Source: a bacterium
GTDB taxonomy: Bacteria; Patescibacteriota; Patescibacteriia; Patescibacteriales; JAGXOH01
Assembly (NCBI GenBank): GCA_021106995.1
Contig: JAIOTG010000104.1
Span: forward strand, 1-10,571
Reading direction: 5' to 3'
DNA: 10,571 nt
Both the position numbers and the translations under genes were made by a program. This document shows positions 5,385-9,220 of this stretch, one piece after another. The stretch's first letter is position 1; each line of letters starts with the position of its first letter. The notes beneath the pieces are model-generated. The model searched no databases. It was given only the letters and a program-made list of their open reading frames with translations, and was not told the DNA's origin.

Positions 5385-6161
5385 ATGAACAATTTTATTC
5401 TCTTGGGTATTGGTGCTGTAATAGTTGGGGCTACAATTGGTGGATCTGTTTATTATAACAAAAATGTTAATAACAATATTACAATTACAGATCCCAACAC
5501 TGTTGAACAAGGAATTAATTACAATGATTTAGATGATTTGCCTGAAAACAATAATGAGGGTGGTTCTAAAATTAAACCGAGTGGTACACTAGAAGACCTT
5601 GCGGCAGGAAAGCTTGGTAATAATATTAGTTGCTATTCAGTAAATAAAGTTAATGATGAATATTTAGAAATTATGACTTATATTTCTGGTAACAAATTAC
5701 GAGCAGATTATTATTTATCTAGCGAGGCCCTTGGTTGGCGCAATGCGCCGTCATCTATGACTAATATGCATATAGTCCACGATGGTGAATATGCTTTTAT
5801 TTGGGGTAAAGCTTTTCTCGGTCAAATGCTAGAGGGTATGAAATATAAATTAAACTATAATGATGATGGAACGATCGAGGAGCCAGACAGCGAGATGACA
5901 CCTGATATGTTGAATTATAAATTGCCAGTAGTCGATTGTCGCCTTTGGACTCTTGATAATAGTGCTTTTGGAATACCAGAAGAGATTCCTTTTGTTGATA
6001 TAGATAATCCTGAAAATATCGAGGGACTTTTTGAAGAAACTATTGAAGGCGGTGATATTGATATAGATGAATTACTAGAACAAGATCCCGAAGATCCATG
6101 TTTTGGTTGCGGGTTTATGCCAGACAGTATGAAGGCTGATTGTTATGCGGGGTGTCAATAA
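5385..6161 (+). CDS. Membrane-anchored, cysteine-containing extracytoplasmic protein
   Basis: 258 aa. An uncleaved N-terminal anchor (about residues 4-23) is followed by an Asn/Asp/Glu-rich linker (25-75) and a beta-rich domain (about 80-190). Segments such as YISGNKLRADYYL, MTNMHIVHDGEYAFIWG and YKLPVVDCRLWTLDNSAFGIPEEIPFVDI resemble a hypothetical secreted family I recall from candidate-phylum genomes; the fold may be LolA/LppX-like, but that is a guess. After an acidic stretch the protein ends with Cys239-x2-Cys242 and Cys253-x3-Cys257. With Cys83 and Cys185 that makes six cysteines, an even number suited to disulfides outside the membrane and a possible client of the CcdA fusion encoded upstream. 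It is a single-gene unit with an extended -10 promoter and no Shine-Dalgarno. Function unknown; that it is a real gene is well supported. Confidence 0.85.
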   Translation: MNNFILLGIGAVIVGATIGGSVYYNKNVNNNITITDPNTVEQGINYNDLDDLPENNNEGGSKIKPSGTLEDLAAGKLGNNISCYSVNKVNDEYLEIMTYISGNKLRADYYLSSEALGWRNAPSSMTNMHIVHDGEYAFIWGKAFLGQMLEGMKYKLNYNDDGTIEEPDSEMTPDMLNYKLPVVDCRLWTLDNSAFGIPEEIPFVDIDNPENIEGLFEETIEGGDIDIDELLEQDPEDPCFGCGFMPDSMKADCYAGCQ

Positions 6162-6192
6162 AAATAAATTATAATTCAACCAAACGTTTTAA

Positions 6193-6397
6193 TTTTATTA
6201 TACTTTTTTCATCCATTCTATTCAAAAAAGTTTAAATGATTTATTTTTTGATAAAAATATATTAAATAATTTTATTTCAATAGACCCTAGTTATTCAAAT
6301 ATGTCTTTTGATGAAGAAAAGAATTTGGGAGATAAAATTTTTACAACTAAGAAATGATATTAAAGGCTATAAAACAAATTTACTAAATTTATGTTAA
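6193..6397 (+). pseudogene. Possible frameshifted gene remnant
   Basis: An open frame of 54 codons (6193-6357) with no ATG, GTG or TTG at its beginning reads as protein-like sequence: FFIHSIQKSLNDLFFDKN, then SIDPSYSNMSFDEEKNLGDK to a TGA. The next frame continues from 6356 as NDIKGYKTNLLNLC and stops at 6395, exactly where a terminator stem begins. This layout suggests the 3' end of an old gene with one frameshift and a lost 5' part. I do not recognise the family. An alternative is a chance open frame in AT-rich DNA; the only internal start (6301) would give just 18 residues. Confidence 0.3.
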
Positions 6398-6443
6398 CCC
6401 CCCCAAAAAAACAATTTACGAAGATGTAGGAGGGGTTATTTTT
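6396..6443 (+). terminator. GC-paired hairpin with T-run (terminator)
   Basis: AACCCCCCC (6396-6404) pairs with GGAGGGGTT (6429-6437) with one mismatch, around a 24-base loop, followed by ATTTTT. Its C/G run stands out in this A/T-rich gap. It ends the presumed remnant at 6193-6397. Confidence 0.5.
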
Positions 6444-6540
6444 AAATCAAAAAATAAAAAAAAAGTGAAAAAGTTTTTCATGAAATGCTTAATAGTTTGA
6501 GTTTAAAATAAAATTTTAGTTATTTTAATTTTAGAATATA

Positions 6541-6601
6541 AACATACTTATCTATTTTTATGATAACAGTTCTAACGTCGTCCACTGGGTGACCTCTAGA
6601 T
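6541..6601. repeat. AGTTC/GAACGT-type intergenic repeat, copy next to repeat copy 2
   Basis: AACATACTTATC at the left and AGTTCTAACGT (6568-6578) through CACTGGGTGACCTCTAGAT match the segment at 8331-8425 in order, with a 24-base internal length difference. TGGGTGACC (6586-6594) is also the perfect reverse complement of GGTCACCCA at 6691-6699. Confidence 0.5.
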
Positions 6602-6636
6602 AAAAAAACAAGATTAAACGTATATAAAGTAAGGAG

Positions 6637-6699
6637 ATTGGTTTTACTTCGTTATATTATAAATAATAAAAGTTTTCAACCGTTGTGATTGGTCACCCA
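6637..6699. repeat. Intergenic repeat, copy 2
   Basis: This is the partner of 5235-5297. The core GGTTTTACT-CGTTATAT and the end TTGTGATTGG-CACCCA are shared. Here it is also followed within a few bases by a terminator hairpin. Its left flank keeps a degraded version of the tRNA-His 3' flank, but the terminator stem found in copy 1 is lost. Confidence 0.8.
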
Positions 6700-6702
6700 A
6701 AT

Positions 6703-6735
6703 AAAAAAGGATAAGAACTGAGCCTTATCTTTTTT
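6703..6735. terminator. Bidirectional terminator
   Basis: Six A plus G-GATAAG (6703-6715) pairs with CTTATC plus six T (6724-6735), with one bulged G. On the minus strand it ends the SPFH gene (stop at 6756), and on the plus strand it closes repeat copy 2. Confidence 0.8.
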
Positions 6736-6755
6736 ATATACCTACCGTTTCTTTC

Positions 6756-7685
6756 TTATTTTGCCTTGTTAAACTTTTCAAAAGCGCGGAGAATTTCGAG
6801 CGGAAGGGCAAAAATAACAGTGTTTGATTGGTCGGATGATAGATCGTTCAAGGTGTGGAGAGTACGTAAATGAAGTGAACCAGTTTGAGATGATAACACA
6901 CTGGCTGCTTTGGCAATATTTTCAGAAGCAATTACTTCTCCTTCAGATTTAATAATAACTGCTCGTTTTTCCCTTTCTGCCTCTGCTTGCTTACCAATTA
7001 CTCGTTTCATTTCCTCTGGTAAAGTAACATCCTTAAGTTCAACCGAATTTACCTGAACACCCCAGGCATCAGTTGCCTCGTCGACAATTTTTCTAATTTT
7101 TTCTGCGATAGCGTCACGACTAGATAAGAGTGCATCCAGGTCAACCTCGCCAACCACATTTCTCATGGTAGTTTGGGCTAATTGCGAAACCGCAAAAAAG
7201 AAATCTTCTACTTCAATAATGGCTTTTTCCGCATCACTTATTTTATAATAAATAACTGCGTTTACAGTTACGGAGATATTGTCTTTAGTAATTGCTTCTT
7301 GGTCAGGAACGTCAACTGCCTTAATGCGCATATCAACTTTTGTATGACTTTGTATTATCGGAAAGATTAAGCGCCAACCCGGACTCATAATACCTGAGTA
7401 TTTTCCAAAAGTAAATTTTACCCCTTTTTGATATTGATTGATTTGTCTAATAGAAATTAAAATAATTCCTATAATAATAATTGGAACAAAAAAATAACCC
7501 ATAGATTTAAAATTATTAATTATAAAATAAAACCCGCCGCTTCCGGAGAGTATGTTTAAAAATATAGTAATAAAAAAAATAGCAAGTAGAGTATTACCTT
7601 TTTTGTTTAGTTTCTTTTTTGAGTTTATAGTTTTTAAAAGCCCCTCAAAATCAAAATTTTCTTTTTTATTTTTATTATTATTCAT
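6756..7685 (-). CDS. SPFH/stomatin-like (slipin) membrane protein
   Basis: 309 aa. A Lys/Asn-rich cytoplasmic N-terminus (1-30) is followed by two hydrophobic stretches (about 32-58 and 63-79), then the SPFH/Band 7 domain (about 82-240). Typical elements are INQYQKGVKFTFGKYSGIMSPGWRLIFPII, VDMRIKAVDVPDQEAITKDNISVTVNAVIYYKI, QTTMRNVVGEVDLDALLSSRD, and GVQVNSVELKDVTLPEEMKR. A charged helix, KQAEAEREKRAVIIKSEGE, leads into the oligomerisation region. Slipins form ring-like oligomers in membranes and often pair with an NfeD protein; none is encoded beside it here. The extra N-terminal hydrophobic segment is longer than in most slipins. The start is supported by an extended -10 box that ends 6 bases before the ATG, implying a leaderless mRNA. 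The bidirectional terminator follows. Confidence 0.94.
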   Translation of the reverse strand: MNNNKNKKENFDFEGLLKTINSKKKLNKKGNTLLAIFFITIFLNILSGSGGFYFIINNFKSMGYFFVPIIIIGIILISIRQINQYQKGVKFTFGKYSGIMSPGWRLIFPIIQSHTKVDMRIKAVDVPDQEAITKDNISVTVNAVIYYKISDAEKAIIEVEDFFFAVSQLAQTTMRNVVGEVDLDALLSSRDAIAEKIRKIVDEATDAWGVQVNSVELKDVTLPEEMKRVIGKQAEAEREKRAVIIKSEGEVIASENIAKAASVLSSQTGSLHLRTLHTLNDLSSDQSNTVIFALPLEILRAFEKFNKAK

Positions 7686-7691
7686 GTTTTA

Positions 7692-7700
7692 ATTATAGCA
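7692..7700 (-). promoter_or_regulatory. Extended -10 promoter for a leaderless SPFH mRNA
   Basis: Read on the minus strand, TG-C-TATAAT spans 7700-7692, and the ATG begins at 7685, so the transcript should start at the start codon. No convincing -35 and no ribosome-binding site. Confidence 0.65.
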
Positions 7701-7774
7701 TGAAAAATTAATAAAAACAGCATCTCTATAAAAAATTATATTTAGTCATTTTTTTTGATATAATCTCAATTTAA

Positions 7775-7786
7775 AGTTCCGAACGT
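7775..7786. repeat. AGTTC-C-GAACGT intergenic motif
   Basis: AGTTCCGAACGT, followed by G, matches 8389-8401 (AGTTCTGAACGTG) at 12 of 13 bases. The core GTTC-N-GAAC is a small palindrome. It sits upstream of the SPFH promoter. The flanks match the other copies only weakly. Confidence 0.4.
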
Positions 7787-7832
7787 GTTATATGCGCCAC
7801 TTAGCGAAAAACTATTCAATTTTTTAATAAAT

Positions 7833-7863
7833 AAAAAAGACGAAACATGTTGGTTCCGCCTTT
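7833..7863 (-). terminator. Intrinsic terminator of the 110-aa gene
   Basis: On the minus strand AAAGGCGGAAC (7863-7853) pairs with GTTTCGTCTTT (7846-7836), 11 pairs with two G-U, around a 6-base loop, and ends in a run of six T. It lies 23 bases after the stop at 7887. Confidence 0.8.
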
Positions 7864-7886
7864 ATAAATAATGAATATCAATATGT

Positions 7887-8219
7887 CTAAATGACTTTAA
7901 ATTCCAGTTCTTTGTCGTCGCCTCTTTCCAGTCTAACACTGAGCTCCTCTGATGTGAAAAGAAACAAATTAAGAAAACGTGTTAAGTTGGGAATGTTAAA
8001 TTTATCTATAAAATTAATGGAAATTTTGTCATCAAGGCCACTGCCATAGCCGCTATTAAAAAAAATGTTGTATTTGGGTTCGTTGGGCCTAAATATTGAC
8101 ATAGTTCTGCCTTTTAAACATATCCTTATAATATCATTTTTTATTATTTTTGTTTTTTTCACTTCCAATCCCGAAGGGAACGCTTTTGGGATAAGGCACA
8201 GTCCTCTGTCTTTTTTCAT
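7887..8219 (-). CDS. Orphan 110-aa protein of unknown function
   Basis: 110 aa; I do not recognise the family. The sequence is basic in its first half (MKKDRGLCLIPKAFPSGLEVKKTKIIKND) and has alternating hydrophobic residues suggestive of beta strands (KNDIIRICLKG, KYNIFFNSGYGSG, DKISINFIDKF), then LTRFLNLFLFTSEELSVRLERG, probably helical, and a charged end. It has one cysteine in CLIP and one in ICLKG, no signal peptide and no membrane span, so it is probably cytoplasmic. Evidence that it is expressed is strong: an exact TTGACA-17-TATAAT promoter, a roughly 60-base leader, AGGAG 9 bases before the ATG, and a clean terminator after the TAG stop. Its control signals contrast with the Shine-Dalgarno-poor plus-strand genes, which suggests an accessory or recently acquired gene. 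Confidence 0.75.
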   Translation of the reverse strand: MKKDRGLCLIPKAFPSGLEVKKTKIIKNDIIRICLKGRTMSIFRPNEPKYNIFFNSGYGSGLDDKISINFIDKFNIPNLTRFLNLFLFTSEELSVRLERGDDKELEFKVI

Positions 8220-8228
8220 AATAAACTT

Positions 8229-8233
8229 CTCCT
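8229..8233 (-). promoter_or_regulatory. Shine-Dalgarno AGGAG of the 110-aa gene
   Basis: AGGAG lies 9 bases before the ATG at 8219 on the minus strand and fixes that start. Such sites are absent before most other genes in the window. Confidence 0.75.
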
Positions 8234-8285
8234 AAATTATAGTTAAAAGATATACTTATATACATTTTTTAAGGTGCAATTTATT

Positions 8286-8314
8286 ATTATAAAATAATTT
8301 ATTATTTTTGTCAA
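8286..8314 (-). promoter_or_regulatory. Exact consensus promoter of the 110-aa gene
   Basis: On the minus strand, TTGACA (8314-8309), a 17-base spacer and TATAAT (8291-8286) form a perfect sigma70 consensus. The predicted start is near 8279, giving a roughly 60-base AT-rich leader. Confidence 0.85.
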
Positions 8315-8330
8315 TGGTTGTATGAATTAG

Positions 8331-8425
8331 AAATATTAACATATTTATCCAATCCCATAATTATAGCTTTAACACCTTCCTGATCAAGAGTTCTGAACGT
8401 GCCGCACAGGTCACTCTAGATAAAA
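8331..8425. repeat. AGTTC-T-GAACGT repeat segment with tRNA-like pieces
   Basis: It shares AACATA-TTATC and AGTTCT-AACGT to CTCTAGATAAAA with 6541-6605, and AGTTC-N-GAACGTG with 7775-7787. ACACCTTCCTGATCA (8372-8386) resembles a tRNA-Ile(GAU) anticodon arm and AGTTC a T-arm, but no cloverleaf can be completed. On the minus strand it also reads as RTLDQEGVKAIIMGLDKYV, so a decayed coding origin is equally possible. Confidence 0.4.
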
Positions 8426-8457
8426 ATCATCTTATTCGAGGTAGTTTTTATTTAGAG
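8414..8457. other. 14-base-pair AT-rich hairpin
   Basis: CTCTAGATAAAAAT (8414-8427) pairs with GTTTTTATTTAGAG (8444-8457), with two G-U pairs, around a 16-base loop. It begins inside the repeat, at the position where tRNA-His is followed by its terminator (CTAGAT then a stem). The role is unknown. Confidence 0.5.
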
Positions 8458-8547
8458 TAATTGTCGGAACAGAGGTTTTGGTTTGACTAAATTAGCTTTA
8501 TATTTTTATTACTCAAAAATTGAAACGTTATAAGAAATTAATAAGAA

Positions 8548-8579
8548 AGCCGTAATTCTAAATAGTATAGTTTACGGCT
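8548..8579 (-). terminator. Hairpin at the end of the 184-aa gene
   Basis: AGCCGTAA and TTACGGCT (8548-8555 and 8572-8579) are perfect complements and overlap the TAG stop. On the minus strand a moderately T-rich tract (TTCTTATTAATTTCTT) follows, so it is a probable terminator. Confidence 0.6.
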
Positions 8580-9132
8580 ATTGGTAGGTTAAAAATTTGA
8601 AATTGTAATGATTTAGTATTTCTGCCATTTTTTTTCCTAGAAATGGCTTGCCTTTTTTGAAACAAAATAATTTAAGTCTATAATGTTTACGGTGTTGTCT
8701 AATAATCAGGATTTCTTCAGGGTCTATAAGCGTGATGTGTGATCCAAATAATTCTTTATTTGGATCTACTCCATAGGTTCGTCCTTTTCCATTGCTATTT
8801 TGATACATGTTGTGAACTTCGGGAATGTTTCTTATCTTGTTTATGTCGGTTGTTAATGAAAACGGTTTAAGAATTGGCCTTAATTCTTTAGCCATCGTAT
8901 TGGTTTTTGTCCTCACATATTGAAACAAATAAATTGAGGATTTTTTGATTTTAGCTTTAGCCACTACCACCACTGATTTTTCATTAATGATTATTACATG
9001 ACTTCCTCGTAAAATATTTATTTGGTTGTGTGATAAGCCATAAGTAAGTCCTCGACAGCCAGATTTGTGCTGTAATCTTTTTATTTCTGGTAAATTGTAA
9101 ATAACATTTTGTATGTCTTTATTTTGTTTCAT
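8578..9132 (-). CDS. Unknown protein made of two tandem copies of an ~85-residue domain
   Basis: 184 aa, probably cytoplasmic (no signal or membrane span). I do not recognise the domain. Copy 1 (about 9-93) and copy 2 (about 98-182) align with an offset of 87-89 residues. Shared positions are NLPEI/NIPEV, GLTYG (28-32) and GRTYG (117-121), GSHVIII/GSHITLI (43-49, 130-136), a run of basic beta-strand residues, and an amphipathic helix with MAKEL/MAEIL (80-84, 169-173) followed by an aromatic FSL/FKFL end. The protein is rich in Lys and Arg, so nucleic-acid binding is a possibility only. Expression signals are strong: TTGACA with 17-base spacing, AGGAGG 5 bases before the ATG, and a hairpin over the TAG stop. 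The preceding histidine kinase ends 88 bases upstream on the same strand. Confidence 0.82.
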   Translation of the reverse strand: MKQNKDIQNVIYNLPEIKRLQHKSGCRGLTYGLSHNQINILRGSHVIIINEKSVVVVAKAKIKKSSIYLFQYVRTKTNTMAKELRPILKPFSLTTDINKIRNIPEVHNMYQNSNGKGRTYGVDPNKELFGSHITLIDPEEILIIRQHRKHYRLKLFCFKKGKPFLGKKMAEILNHYNFKFLTYQ

Positions 9133-9137
9133 TTCAA

Positions 9138-9143
9138 CCTCCT
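9138..9143 (-). promoter_or_regulatory. Strong Shine-Dalgarno AGGAGG of the 184-aa gene
   Basis: AGGAGG, extended to AGGAGGTT, stands 5 bases before the ATG at 9132, the best ribosome-binding site in the window. It fixes the start. Confidence 0.85.
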
Positions 9144-9164
9144 GTGTATTTTTATTTTTTAATA

Positions 9165-9193
9165 ATATTAAGATATTAAATATAATCTGTCAA
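9165..9193 (-). promoter_or_regulatory. Promoter of the 184-aa gene
   Basis: On the minus strand, TTGACA (9193-9188), a 17-base spacer and TAATAT (9170-9165). The first 17 bases, TTGACAGATTATATTTA, are identical to the DUF5320 promoter at 1581-1597, but the inverted repeat seen there is not completed here. Confidence 0.65.
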
Positions 9194-9220
9194 TTATTTA
9201 TATTTTTGAAAAGTTATTCT

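Larger units (their letters stand above)
6162..6755. other. 594-base gap without an intact gene
   Basis: It contains, in order, a probable gene remnant (6193-6397), a hairpin terminator (6396-6443), very A/T-rich sequence with nothing recognisable (6444-6540), repeat sequence related to other gaps (6541-6601 and 6637-6699), and a bidirectional terminator (6703-6735). Confidence 0.7.
8220..8577. other. 358-base gap: promoter, repeat and hairpin
   Basis: It holds the leader and promoter of the 110-aa gene (8220-8314), a repeat segment (8331-8425), a long AT hairpin (8414-8457), then roughly 90 bases with nothing recognisable before the terminator of the 184-aa gene. Confidence 0.7.

Noticed and set aside
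6586..6699. MITE-like element bounded by TGGGTGACC and GGTCACCCA
   Set aside because: The terminal inverted repeats are perfect but short, no target-site duplication flanks them, and copy 1 of the repeat does not have the left end.
7182..7370. 62-codon open frame on the plus strand
   Set aside because: Antisense to the conserved SPFH domain; no supporting signals.
8341..8412. A functional tRNA-Ile gene
   Set aside because: An anticodon-arm-like stretch and a T-arm-like stretch are present, but D-arm, anticodon 3' strand and acceptor cannot be paired; at best it is debris.
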